This document shows, piece after piece, positions 50,528 through 58,895 of a stretch of 64,000 nt of DNA. The notes below the pieces were generated by a model. That model made no database searches. It was not told the origin of the DNA and saw only the letters and a list, made by a program, of their open reading frames with translations. This DNA comes from Streptomyces toxytricini (GTDB taxonomy: Bacteria; Actinomycetota; Actinomycetes; Streptomycetales; Streptomycetaceae), in NCBI RefSeq assembly GCF_014649915.1, contig NZ_BMTY01000030.1, positions 21,575-85,574 on the forward strand. The letters run 5' to 3'. Every line of letters begins with the position of its first letter. The stretch's first letter is position 1. The position numbers were made by a program, and so were the translations under genes.

Positions 50528-53089
50528 GTGCCGGAACTCGTACTGGAATTGAACGGAAGGACCTGGACGCTGGACCCGTCCAGGTCGTACTCGCTGGGGC
50601 GCGACCCCCAGGGCGACGTGGTGGTCGACGACGCGCGCGTGTCCTGGCGGCACGCCACCATCGCGTGGAACGGCCGGGGTTGGGGCCTGGAGGACCACGG
50701 CAGCACCAACGGCACGTACGTGCACGGTGCGCGGGTCCAGCACACCGAACTCGTGCCCGGCACGCCGGTCCACCTGGGCAACGCCACCGACGGCCCGCGC
50801 CTGAACGTCAGCGCCGCCGCGGCCGCGCCGCAGCAGGCCGTGCCGCAGCAGCAGGCGCCGGCCTACCAGGCCCCGGCCCCCGCGTACCAGGCCCCGGCCC
50901 AGGCGCAGGCGGCCCCGGCCTACCAGGCCCCCGCCCCGCAGCAGCAGCCGCAGCAGCAGCCGCAGGCCCAGGGCTGGCCGCAGCAGCCGCAGCAGCAGGC
51001 CGCCCCGGCCCGGCAGCCGCAGTTCCCGCACCAGCAGGGCGGCGGCGCGGCCCCCGCCCAGGGAGCCGCACCCGGCTACGGCGGCGACCGCAGCCCGACG
51101 ACGTTCCACCAGATCGCCGTCGGCCGCGTCATGCGCATCGGCCGCGCCCTGGACAACGAGCTGGTGGTCTCCGACCTCCAGGTCTCGCGCCACCACGCGG
51201 AGTTCCGCTCCACCGGCGGCCGCTTCGAGATCCACGACCTCGGCAGCCACAACGGCACCTACGTCAACGGCCAGGCACTGCCGAAGTCCGGCTCCGTGCT
51301 GCTCGGCCCGAACGACATCGTCGGCGTCGGCCACTCCACGTTCCGGATCGTCGGGGACCGCCTGGAGGAGTTCGTCGACTCCGGCGACGTCTCCTTCTCG
51401 GCCCGCCACCTCACGGTCACCGTCGACGGCGGCAAGCAGATCCTCAAGGACGTCACCTTCGGCGTCCCCGAGAAGTCGCTCATCGGCGTCATCGGCCCCT
51501 CCGGCTCCGGCAAGTCGACCCTGCTGAAGGCGCTCACCGGCTACCGGCCCGCCGACCAGGGCGACGTCCTCTACGACAACCGCAACCTGTACAAGCAGTT
51601 CGCGGAGCTCCGCCAGCGCATCGGCCTGGTCCCGCAGGACGACATCCTGCACAAGGAGCTGCGGGTCTCCACCGCCCTGAAGTACGCGGCCAAGCTCCGC
51701 TTCCCCGGCGACACCGCCGAGTCCGAGCGCGCCGCCCGCATCGACGAGGTCCTGCGCGAGCTCAAGCTCGACATCCACAAGGACAAGAAGATCACCGCGC
51801 TCTCCGGCGGCCAGCGCAAGCGCGTGTCCGTGGCCCTGGAGCTGCTGACGAAGCCGTCGCTGATCTTCCTGGACGAGCCGACCTCCGGCCTGGACCCGGG
51901 CATGGACCGCGACGTCATGCAGCTGCTGCGCGGCCTCGCCGACGACGGCCGCACCGTGCTCGTCGTCACCCACTCCGTCGCCGAGCTGTCGCTGTGCGAC
52001 AAGCTGCTGGTCATGGCCCCGGGCGGCTCGGTCGCCTACTTCGGCCCGCCGGACGAGGCGCTGAACTTCTTCGGCTACAGCACCTGGGCGGACGTCTTCT
52101 CGGCCTTCGAGAACTACCGCGACTACGACTGGGCCGGCCGCTGGAAGGGCTCCCAGCACTACCAGCTGTACGCCGCCGACCTCGACGCGGTCGCCCCGCA
52201 GTCGGTCGCCATGCCCCCGCAGCAGATGATCCCGCCCAAGCCGCAGGCCTGGGGCTCGCAGCTGTGGACGCTGATCCGCCGCTACCTGTCGGTGATCGCC
52301 TCGGACAAGGGCTTCATGGCGCTGATGGTGGCGCTGCCCGCGGTCCTCGGCATCGTCTCCACGGTCATCCCGGCGAAGTTCGGCCTCGCCCCGCCGACCC
52401 CGCCGAGCCGGTTCAACGGCGACGCCGGCACGATCATGCTGATCCTCGCGGTCGGCATGTGCTTCTCCGGAGCCGCCAACTCGGTCCGAGAGCTGATCAA
52501 GGAACGGGTCATCTACGAGCGCGAACGCGCCACCGGCCTGTCCCGCTCCGCGTACCTGATGTCCAAGGTCATCGTCCTCGGGCTCATCACCGCCTTCCAG
52601 GGCGTGATCATCTGCGCCATCGGCTTCACCCCGCGCGAGCTCCCCGCCGAGGGCCTCTTCATGTCGCCCGCCGCCGAGCTGTGCATCTCGGTGATCGCGC
52701 TCGGCTTCACGTCGATGATGTTCGGCCTGGTCATCTCCGCGCTGGTCAAGACCGCCGAGAAGACCATGCCGCTGCTGGTCATGTTCGCCATCGTCCAGGT
52801 CGTCTTCACCGGCATCCTGTTCCAGATCTACGACAAGCCCGGCCTGGAGCAGTTCGCCTGGCTGATGCCGTCCCGCTGGGCCATCGCCGCCGCCGGCACC
52901 ACGCTGAACCTCGGCAAGCTCATGGCGCCGTGGGACATCGAGCACCCGGAGAACACCGACCCGCTGTGGGACCCCACCATCGGGCAGTGGACCCTGGACG
53001 TCTTCGTCCTCGTCGCGCTCGGCGTGATCTGCGGCTTCGCCGTGCAGCGCCTGCTGCGCCGCCACGAGCCCGAGGTCATGCGCAACTAG
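50528..53089 (+). CDS. FHA-FHA-ABC transporter with fused membrane domain (Rv1747-like)
   Basis: An 853-residue single-chain ABC exporter. Residues 1-95 are an FHA domain (YSLGRDPQGDVVVDDARVS, SWRHATI, GSTNGTYVHG), followed by a Gln/Pro/Ala-rich linker (96-187). A second FHA domain (GRALDNELVVSDLQVSRHHA, GSHNGTYVNG) reaches about 290. The ABC domain has GPSGSGKSTLL near 328, SGGQRKRVSVALELL and FLDEPTSGLDP. The C-terminal ABC-2 membrane domain has about six helices (600-850). In Mycobacterium tuberculosis, Rv1747 has this layout and is regulated by Ser/Thr kinases through its FHA domains. GTG 50528 starts the frame. Confidence 0.93.
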   Translation: MPELVLELNGRTWTLDPSRSYSLGRDPQGDVVVDDARVSWRHATIAWNGRGWGLEDHGSTNGTYVHGARVQHTELVPGTPVHLGNATDGPRLNVSAAAAAPQQAVPQQQAPAYQAPAPAYQAPAQAQAAPAYQAPAPQQQPQQQPQAQGWPQQPQQQAAPARQPQFPHQQGGGAAPAQGAAPGYGGDRSPTTFHQIAVGRVMRIGRALDNELVVSDLQVSRHHAEFRSTGGRFEIHDLGSHNGTYVNGQALPKSGSVLLGPNDIVGVGHSTFRIVGDRLEEFVDSGDVSFSARHLTVTVDGGKQILKDVTFGVPEKSLIGVIGPSGSGKSTLLKALTGYRPADQGDVLYDNRNLYKQFAELRQRIGLVPQDDILHKELRVSTALKYAAKLRFPGDTAESERAARIDEVLRELKLDIHKDKKITALSGGQRKRVSVALELLTKPSLIFLDEPTSGLDPGMDRDVMQLLRGLADDGRTVLVVTHSVAELSLCDKLLVMAPGGSVAYFGPPDEALNFFGYSTWADVFSAFENYRDYDWAGRWKGSQHYQLYAADLDAVAPQSVAMPPQQMIPPKPQAWGSQLWTLIRRYLSVIASDKGFMALMVALPAVLGIVSTVIPAKFGLAPPTPPSRFNGDAGTIMLILAVGMCFSGAANSVRELIKERVIYERERATGLSRSAYLMSKVIVLGLITAFQGVIICAIGFTPRELPAEGLFMSPAAELCISVIALGFTSMMFGLVISALVKTAEKTMPLLVMFAIVQVVFTGILFQIYDKPGLEQFAWLMPSRWAIAAAGTTLNLGKLMAPWDIEHPENTDPLWDPTIGQWTLDVFVLVALGVICGFAVQRLLRRHEPEVMRN

Positions 53090-53110
53090 CGCACGCCGCA
53101 CGCGCGGCAA

Positions 53111-53152
53111 CGCCGAAGGGCGGCACCCGGTTCCGGGTGCCGCCCTTCGGCG
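53111..53152 (+). terminator. Perfect 20-bp hairpin after the FHA-ABC gene
   Basis: A 20-bp perfect stem (53111-53130 with 53133-53152) with only two loop bases. It lies between the FHA-ABC gene and the convergent transglycosylase-like gene. Confidence 0.85.
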
Positions 53153-53181
53153 CAAGAGGCTGCCGTGCCGTCCGCGCCGGC

Positions 53182-53871
53182 TCAGTAGGCGCTGTTGACG
53201 TTGTCGATCGTGCCGTAGCGGTCGGCCGCGTAGTTGCAGGCGGCGACGATGTTGGCGACCGGGTCGTACTGGTCGAACTTGGTGCCGGGCACGTGGTAGG
53301 CCTTGAAGGTCGGGTAGATGACCTGGAGCAGGCCCTTGGACGGGACGCCGTTCTTGGCGTTGATGTCCCAGTTGTTGATGGCGAGCGGGTTGCCCGAGGA
53401 CTCGCGCATCACGTTCTTGTGGATGCCGTGGTAGGTGCCCGGAATGCCCTCCTTCTTCATGATGAAGAGGGCTTCCTTGATCCAGCCGTCCAGGTTGTTC
53501 GCGAAGACGGGGGTGCGGGCGGCGGCGCGGCTGGCGGCCGCCTTGGCCTCACGGGCCTTCTTCGCCTTGGCCTCGGCCTCGGCCTTCGCCGCGGCGTCCG
53601 CCTTGGCCTTGGCCGCGGCGGCCTGCTGGGCGGCCTTGGCGGCGACGGCCTGCTGCGCGGCCAGGTTCGCCTGAACGGTCTCGGCCTGGACGGCGCCCGC
53701 GACCTGAGTCCACGCCGCGGGAGCGGCGGCGGCCTCGGCCTGGCCGGAGTTCCCGGCACCGCCGGGAACCAGGGTGGCGGCGAGGGCGGCGGCGCCGAGG
53801 GCGGCGACGGTGGCGAAGGACCTCTTGTGGGCCTTCGTCAGACGACGGCCGGGGGTGTTGATCTCGGACAT
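53182..53871 (-). CDS. Secreted transglycosylase-like (SLT/lysozyme fold) protein
   Basis: A 229-residue secreted protein. The N-terminus has a basic start (MSEINTPGRRLTKAHKRSF) and a hydrophobic core ATVAALGAAALAATLVPGG (signal peptide). A long Ala/Lys/Glu-rich coiled-coil region (about 65-125, AKAKADAAAKAEAEAKAKKA) precedes a C-terminal SLT-like catalytic domain: NVMRESSGNPLAINNWDINA (the Glu is catalytic), SKGLLQVIYPTFKAYHVPG and NIVAACNYAADRYG. It should cleave peptidoglycan during growth or spore formation. ATG 53871 was preferred to the longer frame to 53973. Confidence 0.88.
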   Translation of the reverse strand: MSEINTPGRRLTKAHKRSFATVAALGAAALAATLVPGGAGNSGQAEAAAAPAAWTQVAGAVQAETVQANLAAQQAVAAKAAQQAAAAKAKADAAAKAEAEAKAKKAREAKAAASRAAARTPVFANNLDGWIKEALFIMKKEGIPGTYHGIHKNVMRESSGNPLAINNWDINAKNGVPSKGLLQVIYPTFKAYHVPGTKFDQYDPVANIVAACNYAADRYGTIDNVNSAY

Positions 53872-53900
53872 GCGTGGACAACCTCTTCGAATCGCGGGAG

Positions 53901-53936
53901 CCGCAGGAGGGCGGCCTGCGGATCGGGGGGATCCGC
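53901..53936 (-). promoter_or_regulatory. Overlapping alternative hairpins in the leader of the transglycosylase gene
   Basis: In the leader RNA, GCGGATC pairs with GATCCGC (53936-53930 and 53924-53918), while CCGCAGG pairs with CCTGCGG (53921-53915 and 53907-53901). The two stems share four bases, so only one can form at a time. This is the geometry of an attenuator or riboswitch expression platform, 30-65 nt before the start codon. No known ligand class is recognisable. Confidence 0.35.
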
Positions 53937-53960
53937 GGCGCCGTGCGACGGAGGCAATTC

Positions 53961-54089
53961 TTAGCGGCGGCAAAATCCTGTGGCAAAGGTGTGACGTACG
54001 ATCCCGCTTAGTGGATCAGGTCGCTGCCCCGAACCCGGATTTCCGCTGGCCGCACCGCCCGGAGCAGCATTGATGTCGCCTTTACCCAT
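53961..54089 (-). CDS. Possible 42-residue small ORF in the gap 53872-54347
   Basis: ATG 54089 is preceded by GAAGGAG at good spacing (9-10 nt) and opens 42 codons (MGKGDINAAPGG ... FCRR) ending in TAA at 53961-53963. The codon usage is not Streptomyces-like at third positions, so I think it may be leader RNA rather than protein. It lies between the transglycosylase gene, downstream on the same strand, and the divergent histidine kinase gene. Confidence 0.25.
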   Translation of the reverse strand: MGKGDINAAPGGAASGNPGSGQRPDPLSGIVRHTFATGFCRR

Positions 54090-54347
54090 CCACTACGCTC
54101 CTTCGTAAGTGACCTGGGTCCTATGCGCGGGCTCACATCGGCCGCGTAACAGTTTCACCCGGCGTTGCCAAAGCAATGCAATGCGTCACCGAAGTCCGAC
54201 TCCGGGAGGACCCGCGCCGGCCAAGCGCTCCTCCCCAGGTCGGAGAAAGGCGCCTCCGACCGGCGCTCCCGGCTCGGCCCCCTCCGGCTCCCGCCCTAGG
54301 ACCCGCGCCCGATCCCGCAGGTCACAGCCCCGAGTACGGTGATCCCC

Positions 54348-55478
54348 ATGGACCACGGACCCCGCAGCGGCCTCGCCGCCGTCAGCACCGCGCTGCTCGC
54401 CATGAGCCGGCGGCTGGAGGTACGCGACGTCCTGCGCACGATCGTCGTCGAGGCCCGCGCCCTGCTCGGCGCCCGCTACGCCGCCCTCGGCGTCCCCGAC
54501 GACCACGGCGGCTTCGCACAGTTCGTCGTCGACGGCATCAGCGAGGAGCAGTGGCGCCGCATCGGCCCCCTGCCCCGCCAGCACGGCATCCTCGCCGCGA
54601 TGCTCCACCAGGACGGTGCCCAGCGCCTCGCCGACGTACGCAAGGACCCCCGCTTCGAGGGCTGGCCGGCCGCCCATCCCGAACTCGCGGACTTCCTCGG
54701 CCGCCCCATCCGGGACGGGGAGGAGACCCTCGGCGCCCTCTTCCTCGCCAACAAGCACGCCCCCGGCGGCTTCACCGAGGAGGACGGCGAACTCCTCGGC
54801 CTCCTCGCCCAGCACGCCGCCATCGCCCTCACCAACGCCCGCCTGTACGAGCGCAGCCGGGAGCTCACCATCGCCGAGGAGCGCTCCCGCCTCGCGCACG
54901 AGCTGCACGACGCCGTCAGCCAGAAGCTCTTCTCCCTCCGCCTGACCGCCCAGGCCGCCGCCGCGCTCGTCGACCGCGACCCGGCCCGCGCCAAGGACGA
55001 GCTCCACCAGGTCGCCGCCCTCGCCGCCGAAGCCGCCGACGAACTGCGCGCAGCCGTGACCGAGCTGCGCCCCGCCGGCCTCGACGAGGACGGCCTGGCC
55101 GCCACCCTCCGCGGCCACGTCCGCGTCCTCGACCGCGCGCACACCGCCCGCACCACCTTCACCTGCGACGGCGTACGCGCCCTGCCCGCCGCCCAGGAGG
55201 AAGCCCTCCTCCGGGTCGCCCAGGAAGCCCTCCACAACGCCCTGCGGCACTCCGGCGCCGACCGCGTCGACGTCGTGCTCGCCCGCCGAGGGACGGGCGC
55301 GGTCCTCACCGTCGCCGACAACGGCAGCGGCTTCGACCCCGCGGCCGTCCGCGCGGCCGGACGCCACCTCGGCCTCGTCTCCATGCGGGACCGGGCCGCC
55401 GGCGCCGGCGGCCGCCTCACCGTGCACTCGGCGCCCGCCGCGGGCACCACGATCGAGATGGAGGTACCCGGTGGCTGA
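54348..55478 (+). CDS. GAF-domain sensor histidine kinase (NarL-type, HisKA_3)
   Basis: A 376-residue cytosolic kinase. The N-terminal GAF domain spans about residues 25-165 (VVEARALLGARYAALGVPDDHGG ... FLANKHAPGGFTEEDGELL). A HisKA_3 dimerisation helix carries the phospho-acceptor His in SRLAHELHDAVSQKLFS near 184, and the C-terminal HATPase domain shows ALHNALRHSGADRVDV, DNGSGFDP and LGLVSMRDRA. It is not membrane-bound, so the signal is intracellular or gaseous. TACGGT lies 7 nt before ATG 54348 and no Shine-Dalgarno is seen, so the mRNA is probably leaderless. It overlaps the response-regulator gene by 8 bp. Confidence 0.93.
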   Translation: MDHGPRSGLAAVSTALLAMSRRLEVRDVLRTIVVEARALLGARYAALGVPDDHGGFAQFVVDGISEEQWRRIGPLPRQHGILAAMLHQDGAQRLADVRKDPRFEGWPAAHPELADFLGRPIRDGEETLGALFLANKHAPGGFTEEDGELLGLLAQHAAIALTNARLYERSRELTIAEERSRLAHELHDAVSQKLFSLRLTAQAAAALVDRDPARAKDELHQVAALAAEAADELRAAVTELRPAGLDEDGLAATLRGHVRVLDRAHTARTTFTCDGVRALPAAQEEALLRVAQEALHNALRHSGADRVDVVLARRGTGAVLTVADNGSGFDPAAVRAAGRHLGLVSMRDRAAGAGGRLTVHSAPAAGTTIEMEVPGG

Positions 55479-56118
55479 GACGCCCGGCCGGATCCGCGTC
55501 CTGCTCGTCGACGACCACCAGGTCGTCCGGCGCGGCCTGCGCACCTTCCTGGAGGTCCAGGACGACATAGAGGTCGTCGGCGAGGCCGCCGACGGCGAGG
55601 AGGGCGCGGCCCGCGCCGAGGAGCTGCGGCCCGACGTCATCCTGATGGACATCACGATGCCCGGCACCGACGGCATCGAAGCGCTGCGCCGGCTCCGCGC
55701 CGCCGACAACCCCGCCCGGGTCCTGGTCGTCACCAGCTTCACCGAGCAGCGGACGGTCGTCCCGGCCCTGCGCGCAGGCGCCGCCGGATACGTCTACAAG
55801 GACATCGACCCGGACGCGCTGGCCGCGGCCATCCGCTCCGTCCGCGCCGGGCACGTACTGCTCCAGCCGGAGGTCGCCGAGGCGCTGCTGTCCCAGGAGG
55901 ACCAGCCGGCGTCCGGCCGCGGCGGCTCCCTGACCGAGCGGGAGCAGGAGGTCCTCGGCCTCATCGCGGACGGCCGCTCCAACCGGGAGATCGCCCGGGC
56001 GCTCGTCCTGTCGGAGAAGACGGTCAAGACGCACGTCTCGAACATCCTCATGAAGCTGGACCTCGCCGACCGCACGCAGGCGGCGCTCTGGGCCGTCCGG
56101 CACGGCGCGGCCGGCTGA
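55471..56118 (+). CDS. NarL/LuxR-type response regulator
   Basis: A 215-residue regulator. The receiver domain (1-125) has DDHQ near residue 11, the phosphorylatable Asp in DVILMDITMPG near 54 and TSFTEQ (Thr switch), KDIDPD (Lys). The C-terminal HTH (150-210) has LTEREQEVLGLIADGRSNREIARALVLSEKTVKTHV (split) and NILMKLDLADRTQAA. The gene overlaps the kinase gene by 8 bp, so the two are translated together. The next gene, a chaplin, lies 162 bp further on and reads in the same direction, suggesting but not proving control. Confidence 0.95.
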   Translation: MAETPGRIRVLLVDDHQVVRRGLRTFLEVQDDIEVVGEAADGEEGAARAEELRPDVILMDITMPGTDGIEALRRLRAADNPARVLVVTSFTEQRTVVPALRAGAAGYVYKDIDPDALAAAIRSVRAGHVLLQPEVAEALLSQEDQPASGRGGSLTEREQEVLGLIADGRSNREIARALVLSEKTVKTHVSNILMKLDLADRTQAALWAVRHGAAG

Positions 56119-56280
56119 GCCGCCGGGCCGGCGGGCCGCCGCCGAGCCGTCCATCTTCCGTTCCGAATGTCATACCGTCGGGTGCATGTCGCCCACACGG
56201 CGTATCCCGCCCGGCGCCGGGCCGTTCTCCAGTGCGCGCCGGAGCCGCCGGCCCCGGCAGACGTACGGAGGACGAGGAAC

Positions 56281-56526
56281 GTGAAGAACACCAAGAAGGC
56301 CACCGCCGCCGCCCTGATCGCGGGCGGCCTCCTCGCCGCGGGAGCGGGCGCCGCCGCCGCGCACGGCGGGGCGTGGGCCTCCGGCGAGGCCGCCGGCTCG
56401 CCCGGCGTCGCCTCCGGCAACCTCGACCAGGTCCCCGTGCACGTCCCCGTGAACGCCGCAGGCAACGCCGTCACCGTGATCGGCCTGCTGAACGGAGCCT
56501 GGGGCAACACCGCCGCCAACGGCTGA
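56281..56526 (+). CDS. chpE: Chaplin, cysteine-free (ChpE-like)
   Basis: An 81-residue secreted protein with a signal peptide (MKNTKKATAAALIAGGLLAA, cleavage near AAAA-HGG). The mature part contains the chaplin domain core SPGVASGNLDQVPVHVPVN then AGNAVTVIGLLNGAWGNTAANG. The two Cys that most chaplins use for a disulphide are absent, as in ChpE of S. coelicolor, where the position is also close to a two-component system. Chaplins are amyloid-like surface proteins that let aerial hyphae grow into the air. GTG 56281 follows GAGGACGAGGAAC. Confidence 0.88.
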   Translation: MKNTKKATAAALIAGGLLAAGAGAAAAHGGAWASGEAAGSPGVASGNLDQVPVHVPVNAAGNAVTVIGLLNGAWGNTAANG

Positions 56527-56546
56527 CCCGCCGCCCCCCTGCCGCC

Positions 56547-56581
56547 GGCCCCGCCTCCTCCCTCTCCCCGGAGGCGGGGCC
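56547..56581. terminator. Hairpin after the chaplin gene
   Basis: A 12-bp perfect stem (56547-56558 with 56570-56581) and an 11-nt loop, located between the chaplin gene and the convergent gene at 56600. Confidence 0.75.
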
Positions 56582-56599
56582 GCGCCACACCCCGGGGGC

Positions 56600-57382
56600 T
56601 CAGCCCCGCTCCCGCTCCTCCACCGCCGCGTTGTACGCCGCCACCAGCGCCCGCCGCGCCACCCGCTCCACCGGACGCAGCGCCTCCGCCCGCGCCGCCA
56701 TCTCCGACGCCGCCACCGCACCGCCGTGCCCGCGCTCGTACGCCAGCGACACCAGCAGGTCCACCCGCTGCGCCAGCGCCAGCACCCGCACCGCCCGCGC
56801 CGGATACCCCGGCGCCAACCCCTCCCGCCCGGCCTCCGCCCGCGCCCGGTACGCCGACACCGCGGCCTCCGCCGCCGGCCCCGAGGCCGCCACGTCCAGC
56901 CGCGTCAGCACCGCCGTCGCCTCGCGCACCGCCTCCGCCAGCTCCCGCTCCGCCTCGCCCAGCGACGGCACGTCGGCAGGCGGCGCCTCCCGTACGGGCA
57001 TGCACCGCCACACCACCTCGACGTGCAGGTCCCCCGCGGGCCCCGCCTCGGCCACCTCCGGCACCAGCCCCAGCGCCGCCCCCACGGCGACCACCGCCTC
57101 CCCGGCCTCCAGCGCGCGCGCATTGAACTCGGGAGGCCCGCTCAGCCCCAGCGGATGCCCCGGCGCGGGCAGCGCCACCCGCAGCCCCGTCACCCCAAGG
57201 GCCCGCATCCGCCCCAGCGCCAGCGTCAGCCCGACCGGAACCGGCTCACCCGGCAGCCCCGCCACCCGGTGCACGGCGTCCCCGCCCACGATCGACGACG
57301 CGGCCCCGTCGGGCGAGACCAGACCGGCCAGCAGCGCGTTCCCCCAGGCGGCCAGCCGCCCTGAACGTGGTTCGAAAAGCAT
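56600..57382 (-). CDS. Actinobacterial conserved protein of unknown function
   Basis: A 260-residue protein rich in Ala, Val and Leu, with MLFEPRSGRLAAWGNALLAGLVSPD at the start, GGDAVHRVAGLPGEPVPV near residue 33, LRVALPAPGHPLGLSGPPEFNARA near 67 and a long helical C-terminal half. No membrane segment, metal site or catalytic motif is evident. I recognise the pattern as a conserved actinobacterial hypothetical but cannot name a function. It is divergent from the ABC ATPase gene, with about 146 bp between the starts. Confidence 0.7.
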   Translation of the reverse strand: MLFEPRSGRLAAWGNALLAGLVSPDGAASSIVGGDAVHRVAGLPGEPVPVGLTLALGRMRALGVTGLRVALPAPGHPLGLSGPPEFNARALEAGEAVVAVGAALGLVPEVAEAGPAGDLHVEVVWRCMPVREAPPADVPSLGEAERELAEAVREATAVLTRLDVAASGPAAEAAVSAYRARAEAGREGLAPGYPARAVRVLALAQRVDLLVSLAYERGHGGAVAASEMAARAEALRPVERVARRALVAAYNAAVEERERG

Positions 57383-57528
57383 CCCCCCACTCTACGGACC
57401 GGCCCGGAACCGCCCCGGCAGCCGGGCTGGCGCCCGGACCCCGCCCCGAGTGGCGTAGGTTTTCCCCTGGGGCTGCGCACACACCGGCGCACAGACGAAC
57501 CGAGACCTCAAGGGGAGACAACGCGCTC

Positions 57529-58323
57529 ATGAGCGATGTACTGGAGCTTCAGGACGTATCCGTGGTCCGCGAGGGCCGGGCTCTGGTGGACCAGGTCTCC
57601 TGGTCGGTGAAGGAAGGGGAGCGCTGGGTCATCCTCGGCCCCAACGGCGCCGGTAAGACCACCCTGCTCAACATCGCCTCCAGCTACCTCTTCCCCACCA
57701 AGGGCACCGCCACCATCCTCGGCAGCACCCTCGGCAAGGTCGACGTCTTCGAGCTCCGCCCCCGCATCGGCATCGCCGGCATCGCCATGGCCGACAAGCT
57801 CCCCAAGCGCCAGACCGTCCTCCAGACCGTCCTCACCGCCGCGTACGGCATGACCGCGACCTGGCAGGAGGAGTACGAGGAGGTCGACGAGCAGCGCGCC
57901 CGCGCCTTCCTCGACCGCCTCGGCATGACCGACTACCTCGACCGGAAGTTCGGCACCCTCTCCGAGGGCGAGCGCAAGCGCACCCTCATCGCCCGCGCCC
58001 TGATGACGGACCCCGAGCTCCTCCTCCTCGACGAGCCCGCCGCCGGCCTCGACCTCGGCGGCCGCGAGGACCTCGTACGCCGCCTCGGCCGCCTGGCCCG
58101 CGATCCGCTCGCGCCCTCCATGGCCATGGTCACCCACCACGTCGAGGAGATCGCCCCGGGCTTCACCCACGTCCTGATGATCCGTCAGGGCAAGGTCGTC
58201 ACCGCCGGCCCCATCGACCTCGAACTCACCTCCCGCAACCTCTCCCTCTGCTTCGGCCTCCCGCTCGTCGTCGAGCGCACCGAGCACGACCGCTGGACCG
58301 CCCAGGGCCTGCCCCTGCGCTGA
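57529..58323 (+). CDS. ABC transporter ATP-binding protein (YlmA-like stand-alone ATPase)
   Basis: A 264-residue ATPase: Walker A GPNGAGKTTLLN near residue 39, signature LSEGERKRTLIARALM (LSEGE instead of LSGGQ) near 143, Walker B LLLLDEPAAGLDL near 165 and H-loop MVTHHVEEI near 203. No permease partner lies next to it. It resembles the YlmA/ModF-like stand-alone ATPases. An insertion (LQTVLTAAYGMTATWQEEYEEVDE) is typical of this group. ATG 57529 follows AAGGGGAG. Confidence 0.85.
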   Translation: MSDVLELQDVSVVREGRALVDQVSWSVKEGERWVILGPNGAGKTTLLNIASSYLFPTKGTATILGSTLGKVDVFELRPRIGIAGIAMADKLPKRQTVLQTVLTAAYGMTATWQEEYEEVDEQRARAFLDRLGMTDYLDRKFGTLSEGERKRTLIARALMTDPELLLLDEPAAGLDLGGREDLVRRLGRLARDPLAPSMAMVTHHVEEIAPGFTHVLMIRQGKVVTAGPIDLELTSRNLSLCFGLPLVVERTEHDRWTAQGLPLR

Positions 58324-58367
58324 CCCGCACCCTGTCCCGACCGCGCCCCCCGACCTACCATGAACGC

Positions 58368-58796
58368 GTGGACATCGACGCATGGGTGTGGTGGCTCATC
58401 GGCGCGGTCGGACTGGGCATCCCGCTCGTCCTGACCGCCATGCCGGAATTCGGCATGTTCGCGGTCGGGGCGCTCGCGGCCTCCGCCACCGCGGCACTCG
58501 GCGGCGGCATCGTCGCCCAGGTCCTCGTCTTCGTCATCGTGTCGGTCGCGCTCACCGCGGTCGTCCGCTCGATCGCGAACCGCAACCGCCACCAGCGCCC
58601 CCAACACCGCAGCGGGATCGACGCGTTGAAGGGCAGAACGGCCGTCGTCGTCGAACGCGTCGACGGCAGCGGAGGCCGCGTCAAGCTCGCGGGCGAGATC
58701 TGGTCCGCCCGCGCCCTCGACGCCGACGCGGCCTACGAACCCGGCAGCCAGGTGGACGTGGTCGACATCGACGGCGCAACCGCCGTCGTCATGTGA
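58368..58796 (+). CDS. NfeD family membrane protein
   Basis: A 142-residue protein with two or three N-terminal helices (AWVWWLIGAVGLGIPLVLTAM, AVGALAASATAALGGGIVAQVLVFVIVS, split) and a C-terminal OB-fold domain (GIDALKGRTAVVVERVDGSGGRVKLAGEIWSARALD, split; AYEPGSQVDVVDIDGATAVV). NfeD proteins pair with SPFH proteins, and an SPFH gene follows after 99 bp. GTG 58368 comes 6 nt after TACCAT (58356-58361), so the mRNA may be leaderless. Confidence 0.9.
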   Translation: MDIDAWVWWLIGAVGLGIPLVLTAMPEFGMFAVGALAASATAALGGGIVAQVLVFVIVSVALTAVVRSIANRNRHQRPQHRSGIDALKGRTAVVVERVDGSGGRVKLAGEIWSARALDADAAYEPGSQVDVVDIDGATAVVM

Positions 58797-58895
58797 GCAC
58801 TTGAGCCAAGCAGCCGACCCGCGGCCCCGGGGTCTGCGAGACTCCGAACGCATCAACGGGGCAGCACAGACAGCCGGAAGGGCACGGGGAACCGC

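Noticed and set aside
50665..53964. 1099-codon plus-strand frame overlapping the FHA-ABC gene
   Set aside because: It is the +1 frame of the FHA-ABC gene and continues into the terminator and the antisense of the SLT gene. The protein in the original frame has all the expected motifs.
53872..54120. ydaO-type (c-di-AMP) riboswitch in front of the transglycosylase-like gene
   Set aside because: Cell-wall hydrolase genes in Streptomyces often have it, so I looked, but the conserved GGGGTGAAT-type core is not present in the leader.
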